This document shows positions 1 to 8,923 of a DNA stretch of 64,000 nucleotides, in pieces. A program made the translations under genes and the position numbers. Position 1 is the stretch's first letter; every line of letters begins with the position of its first letter. Origin of the DNA: Pelagibius marinus (GTDB lineage Bacteria > Pseudomonadota > Alphaproteobacteria > Kiloniellales > Kiloniellaceae). Below the pieces are notes generated by a model. The model ran no database searches and was not told where the DNA came from. It saw only the letters and a list, made by a program, of their open reading frames with translations. The DNA lies in NCBI RefSeq assembly GCF_014925385.1, contig NZ_JACSDK010000019.1, positions 62,001 to 126,000 of the forward strand, written 5' to 3'.

Positions 1-635
1 CCGAGGAAGGTGCCCACCAAGGCGCCGCCGATCAGCTTGCCCAGGACCTCGGGCGGCTCGGTGATCGAGCCCATGGTCTTGATGACGCCCAGCACCGCGG
101 CGACGATGCCCAGCGCCGGCATGCCGTCTGCCATGGTCTGCAGCGCGTGGGCGACTTCCAGGTGCTCGTGATGGACGACCTCGATCTCCTCGTCCATGAG
201 GGTTTCCATCTCATGGGGATCCTCGGAACCGAGGGTGAGCATGCGCAGGTAGTCGCAGAGGAAGACCACGGCGGTTTCGTTCGCCATGACGCCGGGAAAC
301 TGGGCGAAGAGTGCTGAATCTTGCGGATTTTCGATGTGCTGTTCCAGGCCCAGATTGCCCTTGGTCTTGGCGACCTTGAGAATCTGGTAGAGCAGGCTGA
401 TGAGCTCTATGTAGTTCTCTTTTTTGTACTGGGAGCCCTTGAAGACCTTGCCGACAGCGGTGCCGGTGTGCTTCACAACGGAGGCGGGGTTGCCGATGAC
501 ATAGGAGCCGATGGCGGCGCCGATGATGATCACCCCCTCAAAAGGCTGCCACAGTACCCCCAGCTTGCCGCCCATCGCGGCGTAACCGCCGAGGGTACAG
601 CCGATAACGATCAATATGCCTACAATAAGCCCCAT
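1..635 (-). CDS. motA: Flagellar motor stator protein MotA (3' end off the left edge)
   Basis: MotA forms the proton-conducting stator of the flagellar motor with MotB in the inner membrane. The reverse strand reads from an ATG at 635 as a protein starting MGLIVGILIVIG, with membrane segments at about residues 1-22 and 30-52. A cytoplasmic stretch rich in acidic and histidine residues follows, and then the conserved hydrophobic region containing GIVAAVLGVIKTMGS, near where the window ends. About 211 codons are visible of a family length near 285, so the C-terminus lies outside; motB would be expected beyond it. The upstream region carries a CtrA-type box. The family call is firm; only the truncated end is unknown. 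Confidence 0.93.
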   Translation of the reverse strand, partial: MGLIVGILIVIGCTLGGYAAMGGKLGVLWQPFEGVIIIGAAIGSYVIGNPASVVKHTGTAVGKVFKGSQYKKENYIELISLLYQILKVAKTKGNLGLEQHIENPQDSALFAQFPGVMANETAVVFLCDYLRMLTLGSEDPHEMETLMDEEIEVVHHEHLEVAHALQTMADGMPALGIVAAVLGVIKTMGSITEPPEVLGKLIGGALVGTFL

Positions 636-712
636 GGAGCCCCAATCCGCGCACAATCCGCCGTCAAGCCAACCGCCTTCCGGAGGCGGCCTTCGAAGGT
701 GGCCGATTTAAG

Positions 713-727
713 TTAAGAAGTGGTTTA
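713..727. promoter_or_regulatory. CtrA-type box upstream of motA
   Basis: The bases read TTAA, seven bases, then TTTA, one mismatch from the CtrA consensus TTAA-N7-TTAA. The box lies 78 bases upstream of the motA start in the 200-base region divergent from the flavin reductase gene. CtrA control of flagellar genes is common in alphaproteobacteria, so the placement is sensible. Binding itself is inference. Confidence 0.45.
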
Positions 728-835
728 GTTTGGCGCCTAATGGGCCGGAAATGATTGGTTTGTGGTGGCTTTTGGGCTTTCCCTGGCATTAAGATCCGGC
801 CGGCCAGCGATGCGAGCAGACGACCCGATGGTACG

Positions 836-1321
836 ATGACTTTTGATTCTTCCGCCTTCCGCCGGGCTCTGGGCAGCTTCGCGACCGGTGTGGCTGTGAT
901 CACGGCGCGCGATCCCGCCGGGCAGAACCGCGGGATCACCGTGAATTCCTTCTCCTCGGTCTCCCTGGATCCGCCCCTGATCCTCTTCTGCCTGGACAAG
1001 GCGGCGCTGAGCTTCGACACCTTCCGGCTGGCCGACAGCTTCGCGGTGAATGTCCTGGGCGAGCACCAGCACGAGCTGTCGGTGCGCTTCGCGACGGCGG
1101 CGATCGACAAGTGGGACGGCGTCGGCTACGACCTCTGGCCCGGAAACCTGCCGGTTCTGCACGACTGTCTGGCCAACCTGGCCTGCCGGCGCGAAACCCT
1201 CTACGAGGGCGGCGACCACGTCATTATTCTCGGCCGGGTCGAGCGGCTGCAGACTGCCGGGGGCGGTGATCCCCTGGTCTACTACCAGAGCGGCTACCGC
1301 TCCATCGGGCCGAACGTCTAG
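836..1321 (+). CDS. Flavin reductase-like domain protein (FMN-binding split barrel)
   Basis: The protein has 161 residues and matches the short flavin reductase family that supplies reduced FMN or FAD to partner monooxygenases. The N-terminal FRRALGSFATGVAVITA and the following GITVNSFSSVSLDPPLILF form the usual flavin-binding signature. The start is placed at 836 because the family signature begins a few residues later and the upstream in-frame part looks like leader DNA. No monooxygenase gene is adjacent, so the partner is unknown. It converges on the gamma-lyase gene with a gap of fewer than 20 bases. Confidence 0.85.
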   Translation: MTFDSSAFRRALGSFATGVAVITARDPAGQNRGITVNSFSSVSLDPPLILFCLDKAALSFDTFRLADSFAVNVLGEHQHELSVRFATAAIDKWDGVGYDLWPGNLPVLHDCLANLACRRETLYEGGDHVIILGRVERLQTAGGGDPLVYYQSGYRSIGPNV

Positions 1322-1339
1322 GCGGCGGCCCGGGTGGCC

Positions 1340-2512
1340 TCAAGCGAGGGCGTTCTGCAGGTCGGCGATGAGGTCGTCGGCGCTTTCGATTCCGACCGAG
1401 AGCCGTACCAATCCGTCACTGATGCCCAGGGCGGCCCGGTTCTCCGGGGGGATGGAGGCGTGGGTCATGATCGCCGGGTGCTCGATCAGGCTCTCGACAC
1501 CGCCCAGGCTCTCAGCCAGGGCGAAAAGCTGGACCCGCTCGAGGAAGCGCCGGGCGTCGTCCAGGCCGCCTTTCAGGATCGCCGTGACCATGCCGCCGGG
1601 GCCGTCCATCTGCTGCTCGGCCAGTGCGTGCTGCGGGTGGCTGGGCAGGCCGGGATAATAGACCTTCTCCACCTTGGGATGGCTTTCCATGAACTCGGCC
1701 ACGGCCTGGCCGTTGGTGCAGTGCCGTTCCATGCGCAGCGCCAGTGTCTTCAGCCCGCGCAGAGCGAGGAAACTGTCGAAGGGGCCCTGGACCGCACCCA
1801 CTGCGTTCTGCAGGAAGGTGAGTTGCTCGGCCAGTTCTGCGTTGTCGCCGACGACCAGCACGCCGCCGACCATGTCAGAGTGGCCGTTCAGGTACTTGGT
1901 GGCCGAGTGCATGACCACGTCGAAGCCGAGTTCCAGCGGCCGCTGAATCCAGGGTGTCGCGAAGGTGTTGTCGCAGGCCGCCAGGATGCCGTGCTTCTTG
2001 GCCAGTCGGGCGACCGCTTCCAGATCGACCAGCTTCAGCAGCGGGTTGGTCGGAGTCTCGACCCAGATCAGTTTGGTCTGCGGCCGGATCGCCGCCTCCA
2101 GCGCACCGATGTCGGTCATGTCGGCATAGGTGAAGTCGAGGCCGGCCGAGCGGCGGCGTACGCGCTCGAAGAGGCGATAGCTGCCGCCATAGAGGTCGTC
2201 CATGGCGACCACATGGGCGCCGCTGTCCAGGCAGTCGAGCAGGGTGGCGATGGCCGAGAGGCCTGAGGCGAAGGCGAAGCCCTGCTCGCCGCTTTCCAGG
2301 TCCGCAATGCAGCGCTCGTAGGCCATGCGCGTGGGGTTCTGCGAGCGGCTGTACTCGTAGCCCTTGTGGACCCCCGGGCTCTCCTGGGCGTAAGTCGAAG
2401 TGGCGTAGATCGGCTGCATCACCGCGCCGGTCGTCGGGTCGGGAGACTGGCCGGCGTGGATCACACGGGTGGCGAAGGCAGGCCGGTTGCGGCTGCGGTG
2501 CGAGTCGGGCAT
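1340..2512 (-). CDS. Cystathionine gamma-lyase / gamma-synthase family PLP enzyme
   Basis: This 390-residue protein belongs to the Cys/Met-metabolism PLP family. The PLP lysine is K206 within SATKYLNGHSDMVGG, and YEYSRSQNPTR near residue 52 is the usual substrate and PLP contact loop. The gene starts five bases after the stop of the cystathionine beta-synthase gene, so the two are almost certainly co-transcribed. That pairing favours cystathionine gamma-lyase, which cleaves cystathionine to cysteine, 2-oxobutanoate and ammonia in reverse transsulfuration. The threonine deaminase gene next door makes the same 2-oxobutanoate. Gamma-synthase cannot be excluded from sequence alone. Confidence 0.85.
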   Translation of the reverse strand: MPDSHRSRNRPAFATRVIHAGQSPDPTTGAVMQPIYATSTYAQESPGVHKGYEYSRSQNPTRMAYERCIADLESGEQGFAFASGLSAIATLLDCLDSGAHVVAMDDLYGGSYRLFERVRRRSAGLDFTYADMTDIGALEAAIRPQTKLIWVETPTNPLLKLVDLEAVARLAKKHGILAACDNTFATPWIQRPLELGFDVVMHSATKYLNGHSDMVGGVLVVGDNAELAEQLTFLQNAVGAVQGPFDSFLALRGLKTLALRMERHCTNGQAVAEFMESHPKVEKVYYPGLPSHPQHALAEQQMDGPGGMVTAILKGGLDDARRFLERVQLFALAESLGGVESLIEHPAIMTHASIPPENRAALGISDGLVRLSVGIESADDLIADLQNALA

Positions 2513-2517
2513 GGGGT

Positions 2518-3900
2518 CTATTTCATCCGTCGGCGGAGGTGATTGAGCAGATCGATCCGGGTAATGAGGCCTAGGAAAGTACCGTTTTCGATGACGATGG
2601 CCACATGGTCCTTGGCGAAGATCGGCAGCAGGGTATCGATCGGCTGGTCGGGGGAGATGGTTTCCAGCTTCGACGTCATGGCGCTGGATACCGGATCCTT
2701 GAAGCGCTCGTCGTCCTTGAAGACCTTCAGCAGGATGTCGCTTTCGTCGAGAATCCCGACGACTTTGCCGGCCTTGTCGAGCACCGGCAGCTGCGAGATG
2801 TCGTAGAGCTTCATGCGGCCATAGGCGATCAGCAGATTGTCGTCGGCGCCCGCCGTCACAGTGCCGTGCTCGTCGTGGCGCCGGCTGATCAGGTCGCGCA
2901 GGTCGCCCTTCTGCTCGCGTTCTATGAAGCCCTGGTCGATCATCCAGTAGTCGTTGAACATCTTCGAGAGATACTTATTGCCGCTGTCACAGACCAGAGT
3001 GACGACGCGCTTCGGTTCGCTCTGTTCACGGCAGTAGCGCAGGGCGGCGGAGATCAGCGTGCCCGAGGAAGAGCCGGCGAGGACGCCTTCGCGCAGCAGC
3101 AGCTCGCGGGCCGTCAGCAGGGCTTCCTTGTCCGAAATGACATAGGCCTTGCGCACCCGCGACAAGTCGGCAACGTCGGGCAGGAAGTCCTCACCGATGC
3201 CCTCGACGATCCAGCTGCCGACGTCCTCGCTGATGTTTCCGGTTTCGACGTATTCGGCCAGGATCGAGCCCTGCGGGTCGGCCAGCACCATCTCGGTCTT
3301 GTCGGAGACTGAGGCGAAGAAGCGGGATAGCCCGGTGATGGTGCCGCCGGAACCGACGCCGCAGACCATGGCGTCGACGTCGTGCCCCATCTGCTCCCAG
3401 ATCTCCGGCCCGGTGGTCGTCTCGTGAGCGAGGGGGTTGGCCGGGTTGGCGAACTGGTTGATGAAGATGGCGCCGGTTTCATCTGCGATACGCTGGGCCA
3501 TGTCCTGGTAGTATTCGGGGTGGCCCTTACCGACGTCGGAGCGGGTGAGGATCACCTCCACCCCCAGGGCGCGCAGGTGGAAGATCTTCTCCTGCGCCAT
3601 CTTGTCGGGCACCACCAGTGTCAGATGATACCCTTTTTGCGCGGCGACCAGTGCCAGGCCGAGACCGGTGTTGCCGGCCGTCGCCTCGATCAGGCGGCCG
3701 CCGGGCTTCAGGCTGCCGTCCCTTTCGGCGGCCTCGATCATCGACTTGCCGATTCTGTCCTTGATCGAGCCGCCGGGATTTTCGCTCTCGAGTTTCAGGA
3801 ACAGGCGGCAAGGACCGGTATCCAGGTGGGATACCTCCAGCATCGGCGTGTTGCCGATGCGCTCCATAACGCTGTGAAAGACGGCGCCGGACGGGGGCAT
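2518..3900 (-). CDS. Cystathionine beta-synthase with C-terminal CBS domain pair
   Basis: The 460-residue protein condenses homocysteine with serine to give cystathionine. The catalytic domain covers about residues 8-325, with PLP lysine K47 in PGGSIKDR, the TAGNTG substrate loop near 75, and the GSGGTITG phosphate loop near 185. Residues from about 335 to the end form two CBS repeats, which in related enzymes bind regulatory nucleotides such as SAM. The ATG at 3900 follows a GGAGG ribosome site. It is the first gene of a two-gene transsulfuration unit. A cysteine synthase function is less likely because of the regulatory tail and the neighbouring lyase. Confidence 0.88.
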   Translation of the reverse strand: MPPSGAVFHSVMERIGNTPMLEVSHLDTGPCRLFLKLESENPGGSIKDRIGKSMIEAAERDGSLKPGGRLIEATAGNTGLGLALVAAQKGYHLTLVVPDKMAQEKIFHLRALGVEVILTRSDVGKGHPEYYQDMAQRIADETGAIFINQFANPANPLAHETTTGPEIWEQMGHDVDAMVCGVGSGGTITGLSRFFASVSDKTEMVLADPQGSILAEYVETGNISEDVGSWIVEGIGEDFLPDVADLSRVRKAYVISDKEALLTARELLLREGVLAGSSSGTLISAALRYCREQSEPKRVVTLVCDSGNKYLSKMFNDYWMIDQGFIEREQKGDLRDLISRRHDEHGTVTAGADDNLLIAYGRMKLYDISQLPVLDKAGKVVGILDESDILLKVFKDDERFKDPVSSAMTSKLETISPDQPIDTLLPIFAKDHVAIVIENGTFLGLITRIDLLNHLRRRMK

Positions 3901-3933
3901 TCACGGTTCCTCCAGAATTGGGCGGCGACCCAG

Positions 3934-3961
3934 CCTGCTATCCCCTACGGGATCACGCAGG
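3934..3961 (-). other. Strong hairpin between ilvA and the cystathionine beta-synthase gene
   Basis: On the reverse strand the arms CCTGC and GCAGG enclose a second stem, ATCCC with GGGAT, closed by a four-base loop. It sits in the 100-base gap after the threonine deaminase gene and 34 bases before the beta-synthase start. No U-tract follows, so it is not a classic intrinsic terminator. It could be an mRNA processing or stabilising structure in the leader. The function is unknown. Confidence 0.4.
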
Positions 3962-4001
3962 CCGGCGCAACATCTGGATGATCCCGATCTGGTGAGGGCC
4001 G

Positions 4002-5228
4002 CTAGACGCCGTCCCCCGAATGGGCCGAGAGCACCCGGGTGGGAAAGCCGTTCTTCTCCAGGCTGGCGATGATCTCGTTCACGTGCTCGGAGTTGCGGGT
4101 TTCCAGGACCACGTCGATGTCGGCGCGCTTGGCCGGTACATCGTGGAACAGGCGCTGGTGATAGACCTCGATGATGTTGGCGCTGGCGCGGCCGATGATG
4201 TCGGCGATCCTTGCTAGGGTGCCGGGCTGGTCGACGATGCCGATGCGCAGGCGCACCATGCGGCCGTCGCGCACCAGGCCGCGGGTCAGGACGCCGGAGA
4301 GCAGGCGCACGTCGATGTTGCCGCCGCAGATGACGGTGACGACCTTGCGACCGGCGAAGCGCTCAGGATCGTTCAGGATCGCCGCCACGCCCGCGGCACC
4401 GGCGCCCTCGGCGACGATCTTCTGTTCCTCCACCAGGCGGTGGATGGCGATCTCGATCATGGTCTCCGGCACGATGGCGATGTCCTCGACCAGTCGGGAA
4501 ATGATCTCCTGGGTCATCTTGCCGGGGTTCTTGACCGCGATGCCGTCGGCCAGACTACTGCCGCCGGGCAGCTCGCCGCGCCCCTTGAGAGCGTTGGCCA
4601 TGGAGGGGAAAAGCTCGGTTTCGACGCCGATCATCCGGACGTCCGGCTTGGCGTCCTTCACCGCGATGGAAATGCCTGAAATGATCCCGCCGCCGCCAAT
4701 CGGGACGACGATGGTGTCCACCTCCGGCAGGTCTTCCATGATCTCCAGGCCGATCGTACCCTGGCCGGCAATGACGTCCGGGTCATCGTAGGGATGGACG
4801 AAGGTGAGGCCTTCCTCCTCGGCGATCTGACGCGCTGCCTGGGCCGAGGCGTCAAGGGTATCGCCGGTCAGCACCACGCGGGCGCCGAAGGCCCGGGTGC
4901 GCTCGACCTTGGAGAAGGGGGCGAACTCGGGCATGACGATGGTAGCCGGTATTCCCAGCCGCTGGGCGTGGTAGGCGACGCCCTGGGCGTGGTTGCCCGC
5001 CGACATGGCGATGACGCCGCGCTTGGCCTCCTCGGGGCTCAGGCTCGAGAGCCGGATGCAGGCGCCGCGATCCTTGAAGGAGCCCGTGCGCTGCAGGTTC
5101 TCCAGCTTCAGGTAGAGCTCGCAGCCCAGAACCTCGGATAGGCGGGCCGCGGGCGCCAGCGGGGTCCGGATTACCTGCCCTTTGAGGGCTTCTGCCGCCC
5201 TGCGGATGTCGTCGATGGTCGTGGTCAA
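4002..5228 (-). CDS. ilvA: Threonine ammonia-lyase with C-terminal ACT domain
   Basis: The enzyme deaminates threonine to 2-oxobutanoate, the entry step of isoleucine synthesis or of threonine breakdown. PLP lysine K52 lies in GSFKDRGA, SAGNHAQG is near residue 90, and a glycine-rich PIGGGGIISG loop follows. The last 80 residues form an ACT domain (RLRIGIVDQPGTLARIADII), the layout of the 400-residue catabolic-style enzymes. The start is set at the TTG at 5228 because it follows GGGGGAGA at good spacing. An in-frame TTG at 5276 would add 16 residues of non-family sequence and lacks a ribosome site. The penicillin-acylase gene lies 55 bases upstream on the same strand. Confidence 0.9.
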   Translation of the reverse strand: MTTTIDDIRRAAEALKGQVIRTPLAPAARLSEVLGCELYLKLENLQRTGSFKDRGACIRLSSLSPEEAKRGVIAMSAGNHAQGVAYHAQRLGIPATIVMPEFAPFSKVERTRAFGARVVLTGDTLDASAQAARQIAEEEGLTFVHPYDDPDVIAGQGTIGLEIMEDLPEVDTIVVPIGGGGIISGISIAVKDAKPDVRMIGVETELFPSMANALKGRGELPGGSSLADGIAVKNPGKMTQEIISRLVEDIAIVPETMIEIAIHRLVEEQKIVAEGAGAAGVAAILNDPERFAGRKVVTVICGGNIDVRLLSGVLTRGLVRDGRMVRLRIGIVDQPGTLARIADIIGRASANIIEVYHQRLFHDVPAKRADIDVVLETRNSEHVNEIIASLEKNGFPTRVLSAHSGDGV

Positions 5229-5283
5229 GGCCGTCTCCCCCGGGCCGCTGCGTCTGTGCGGCACCTCGTAAATCAATGGTTGG

Positions 5284-7662
5284 CTATTTTTGGGCCGGCA
5301 GCAAGGTAAGCTGTCTTGCCAGCGCCCAGGTTTCCGGAGCCAGCGACACGGTCAACCCGTCGCGCCAGCGCGGCGCCAGGTTGCCGTAGAGGTCGGAGAG
5401 CGGGTTGCCGGACTGGCCGGTGGCGATCATGAAGCGCGAGCGATCGAGGTCGCTGAGGTCATAGACCGCGCGGAAGCCGGCGCCGTGGACATCCTCGAAC
5501 AGGTGCTCGGCGCTGCCGCCCAGGCGGGGCGAGGCCCGGTTGACCGTGTCATTGCCACCGTCGGTTTCGACGCTGTAGGTAAAATAGGGGCCGATTACGG
5601 GAATGCGGCTGAGAATGGGATGGGCGAAGCGCGCCAGGTGGGCATCGCCCCAGCGCCAGGCCGACATGTCGCTGCCGAAGCGCTCTTCCAGGAGATCGAG
5701 CGCGTCTTCCAGGGCCTTCTGGATCTGGGCGTCGCAGCTCTCGGCCCCGTCGCTGCCGACGGTATCGCACCACTGGCTGTCCGCGGCGAGCATGCGTTCC
5801 AGGGCATAGGTGCCGCCGTCGAGGTACTCCAGGTAGTCGGGGCCGAGTTCGTCCTCCAGGATCGCTTTGCCCAGGGCCCAGACCCAGGCCTGCAGGATCA
5901 GCGGTTCGGGGGCGTTGCGGTGCATCTGCCGGTCCCAGGAGCGCAGCAGGGCGGTCGCCTGGCGGCCCCGCACGCTAACCGGCGTCACGCCCAGCAGGTG
6001 GGGCAGGATGCTGCCGGCGGAATTGGCGACGATGTCCTGCTGCAGCACCACGGAGTCGGTGACGCTGTGGTTGCCCGCGGCGCCGGACAGCACCGCGCCG
6101 ATACGCTCGGCGCGATAGGGCGGCGGCCAGTCGACGGCAATGAGGTGCGGGAAGCTGTCAGGCACAATCTTGTTGTTGGCGTTGACGATCACGCCGCTGC
6201 GCGGGTTGTCCCGGGACGGCAGTTCTTCGAAGGGGACGAAGCCGATCCAGTCGAATTCACCGCTCCATCCGGGCACTGGATACTGGCCGTTGCCGGCGCG
6301 GCGCACCGGCACGCGGGCCGGCGCCAGGAAGCCGATGTTGCCGGCGGTGTCGGCGTAGATGACGTTCTGCTGCGGCGCGTGGAACTGCCTGAGGGACTCG
6401 CGAAACTCGGCCCAGTCCTGGGCGTGGTTCATGCCGTAGAGCGCGTCCGGGGTGCGGTCGTCGGCGCGCAGCGCCGGCCAGGCGAGGGAGAGCACGGCGC
6501 CGGTCTCGCTCGGACCTTCCGGGATCACGTCGCTCATGACCGGACCGTGACGGGTCTCACGCACCACCAGTGTGATGGACTCGCCGCCGGTGAGACGGAT
6601 GAACTCGTCGCGGACCTTGAAGTCCTCGACACCCTCCGGGGTCAGGTACTGGTCGGGGTTGTCCGGCGAGATGCGCTCGATGAAGAAGTCCTGGGTATCG
6701 CTGTGGGTGGTGGTGAGGCCCCAGGCGACGTGCTCGTTGTGCCCCAGCAGCACGAAGGGCACACCCGGCGCCGTGGCGCCGGCAAGGGTGATCCCCGGCG
6801 CCTCCAGGCGGGCCAGAAACCAGACTCCCGGTGCCTCCAGGGGCAGGTGCGGGTCGTTGGCCAGGATCGGGCTGCCGCTGCCACTGCGCGCGCCGCTCAG
6901 GGCCCAGGCGTTCGAAGCGCCGGTCGGTGCCAGGGAGGGGGGGAGCAGGTTGGCCAGCTGGCGGGCGACGGAGACGTCGATCAGGTCGGAAAGTTGGGCG
7001 ATGGTGACCGGGGCGTCGCTGGGGTAGGCCGGCCACAGCTGGGCGATCTGCTCCGGGCTGAAGCGGCCCGCCAGGCGGGCGCGGCTCAGTTCGTCGCGCC
7101 AGTTCTCCGACAGGCGCAGAGCCATGATGCGGCCCCACAGCAGGGAGTCGACCGGGCTCCAAGGTTCGGGCTCGTAGCCCAGCACCTGGAACTCCGGGGC
7201 CAGCGGGCCGGAGCGGGTCTGAAGGTAGCCGTTCACGCCATCGGCGTAGGCTTCCAGGGCCGCCAGGGTTTCGGGTGCGAGGTGCGACAGGTTGGCTTCG
7301 GCAAGCTGGCGGAAGCCGAGGGTGCGGAAGAAGCGGTCGTGCACCAGGGTCGCCCGACCCATGACCTCTGAGAGGCGGCCCGAGCCGACGCGGCGCATGA
7401 AATCCATCTGCCACAGGCGCTCCTGGGCATGCACGAACCCCAAGGCGCGGTAGAGGTCGAACTCGGTTTCAGCCTGGATGCGGACCAGGCCGTCGTCGTT
7501 GCGCGAAACCTTCACCGGTCCGTCGAGGATTGCCAGGGGTATATCGCCCTCGGTCTGCGGCAGGGAGCCGCGCAGCCACAGGAACCCGCCCCCAGCCGTG
7601 AGGAGGGCGAGGACCACCAGACCGCCCAGCCCGTACAGGAGGATTCGCCGAATTGCTTTCAT
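5284..7662 (-). CDS. Penicillin acylase family protein (Ntn hydrolase)
   Basis: This 792-residue protein is a member of the penicillin/cephalosporin/AHL acylase family, made as a precursor that cleaves itself before a serine. An N-terminal hydrophobic segment (residues 8-30) targets it to the membrane or periplasm. The alpha-chain signature GLVRIQAETEFDLYRALGF lies near 58. S250 in APTGASNAWALSG is the expected processing site and catalytic nucleophile, followed by the NDPHL motif. The physiological substrate, possibly an acyl-homoserine lactone, a phenylacetyl amide or an aculeacin-like lipopeptide, cannot be told from sequence. GAGGGC precedes the ATG at 7662. Confidence 0.88.
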   Translation of the reverse strand: MKAIRRILLYGLGGLVVLALLTAGGGFLWLRGSLPQTEGDIPLAILDGPVKVSRNDDGLVRIQAETEFDLYRALGFVHAQERLWQMDFMRRVGSGRLSEVMGRATLVHDRFFRTLGFRQLAEANLSHLAPETLAALEAYADGVNGYLQTRSGPLAPEFQVLGYEPEPWSPVDSLLWGRIMALRLSENWRDELSRARLAGRFSPEQIAQLWPAYPSDAPVTIAQLSDLIDVSVARQLANLLPPSLAPTGASNAWALSGARSGSGSPILANDPHLPLEAPGVWFLARLEAPGITLAGATAPGVPFVLLGHNEHVAWGLTTTHSDTQDFFIERISPDNPDQYLTPEGVEDFKVRDEFIRLTGGESITLVVRETRHGPVMSDVIPEGPSETGAVLSLAWPALRADDRTPDALYGMNHAQDWAEFRESLRQFHAPQQNVIYADTAGNIGFLAPARVPVRRAGNGQYPVPGWSGEFDWIGFVPFEELPSRDNPRSGVIVNANNKIVPDSFPHLIAVDWPPPYRAERIGAVLSGAAGNHSVTDSVVLQQDIVANSAGSILPHLLGVTPVSVRGRQATALLRSWDRQMHRNAPEPLILQAWVWALGKAILEDELGPDYLEYLDGGTYALERMLAADSQWCDTVGSDGAESCDAQIQKALEDALDLLEERFGSDMSAWRWGDAHLARFAHPILSRIPVIGPYFTYSVETDGGNDTVNRASPRLGGSAEHLFEDVHGAGFRAVYDLSDLDRSRFMIATGQSGNPLSDLYGNLAPRWRDGLTVSLAPETWALARQLTLLPAQK

Positions 7663-7854
7663 GCCCTCTTATACCGCCTTTGCCCCGGCTGAGCTGTGAC
7701 TCCTTTATCAGGGTCGAACTGCGGAGAATGCCAGTTAAAATCTTGATAGATCATTTCCCTGCTTCCATCTGCCTCGGGTATGGTCGCCGGGCGCGCCGGG
7801 ACTCCCAGTTTTGGGAGATAGCTGCGCAGGGCGGAATTGTTAGGGGACGAAGGA

Positions 7855-8796
7855 ATGGCGGCTCAGGGTTCCAAGAAGGTGATCGTCGCGGCCTTGGCGG
7901 GCAATAGCCTAATTGCCGTGACCAAGTTCTCGGCCGCCGCCTTCACCGGCAGCTCGGCGATGTTCTCCGAGGGCATTCACTCGGCCGTCGATACGGGCAA
8001 CCAGGCCTTGCTGCTGTACGGGCTGAAGCGCGCCGCGCGCCCGGCCGATGCGCGCCATCCTTTCGGCTATGGGCCGGAGATCTACTTCTGGGCCTTCGTG
8101 GTCGCCATCCTCATCTTTGCGGTCGGCGCCGGCGTTTCCTTCTACGAGGGGGTTCAAAAGCTGCTGGATCCCCATCCGATCACCGACGCTTACGTGAACT
8201 ACATCGTCCTCGCCCTGGCGATGGTCTTCGAGGGGGCGGCCTGGTGGGTTGCCTACCGGGCGTTCAAGCGAGGTAAGGGGAAGCTCGGTTACCTGAAAGC
8301 GATCCAGGTCAGCAAGGATCCCTCCATCTTCACCGTGCTGCTGGAGGATACGGCGGCCATGGCGGGCCTGGTGGTGGCCTTCGCCGGGATCCTGCTGGGC
8401 CAGCTCCTGGACATCCCGGAGCTGGACGGCCTCGCGTCCATGGTCATCGGCCTCATTCTGGCTCTGGCGGCAGTTCTGCTGGCTTACGAGACCAAGGGGC
8501 TGCTGATCGGTGAGGCGGCCGACCCGGCGCTGGTCCAGCAGCTGCGCGGCATCGTGCAGGGCCACAAGGCGGTGTTCCGCATCAACGAACTGCTCACCCT
8601 GCACCAGGGCCCCCAGGACCTGCTGGTGACGGTCAGCGTCGACTTTCACCCCAACCTGACCGCCGACGAGGTGGAGGCGGCGATCACCGAGCTGGAACAA
8701 CGCATGAAGCAGACGGACGGGGCGGTTCAGAGGGTTTTTATCGAGGCCCAGTCCTGGCGGGCCCACCAGGCCGGGTTGCGAGGCGCCGGAACCTAG
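7855..8796 (+). CDS. Cation diffusion facilitator family transporter
   Basis: The protein has 313 residues and about six membrane segments. The conserved metal-site region GSSAMFSEGIHSAVDTGNQ lies near residues 27-45, and HPFGYG follows, both typical of CDF efflux proteins that exchange Zn2+, Fe2+, Co2+ or Mn2+ for protons. A cytoplasmic C-terminal domain of about 90 residues (LVTVSVDFHPNLTADEVE) completes the fold. The start at 7855 follows GGGGACGAAGGA. The gene is divergent from the acylase across 190 bases holding both promoters. The metal cannot be predicted reliably. Confidence 0.88.
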   Translation: MAAQGSKKVIVAALAGNSLIAVTKFSAAAFTGSSAMFSEGIHSAVDTGNQALLLYGLKRAARPADARHPFGYGPEIYFWAFVVAILIFAVGAGVSFYEGVQKLLDPHPITDAYVNYIVLALAMVFEGAAWWVAYRAFKRGKGKLGYLKAIQVSKDPSIFTVLLEDTAAMAGLVVAFAGILLGQLLDIPELDGLASMVIGLILALAAVLLAYETKGLLIGEAADPALVQQLRGIVQGHKAVFRINELLTLHQGPQDLLVTVSVDFHPNLTADEVEAAITELEQRMKQTDGAVQRVFIEAQSWRAHQAGLRGAGT

Positions 8797-8923
8797 GTTT
8801 AGCAAGGTGTTGCGCCCGGTTGTGCCGTCATGAGATGAATCATTCCCCTGCCGCACGCAGCCTGATATGAGCTAAGATAAACTGCTGGTTCGACTTTTTC
8901 TGCCTGATGCGCTGGAGAACCTG

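Noticed and set aside
5229-5276. Longer start (TTG at 5276) for threonine ammonia-lyase
   Set aside because: The TTG at 5228 has a strong GGGGGAGA ribosome site and gives the normal N-terminus; the extra 16 residues look like leader.
5290-7371. A 693-codon open frame antisense to the penicillin acylase gene
   Set aside because: It is the GC-driven shadow of a real gene with clear catalytic motifs; the antisense translation has no recognisable domain and is low in complexity.
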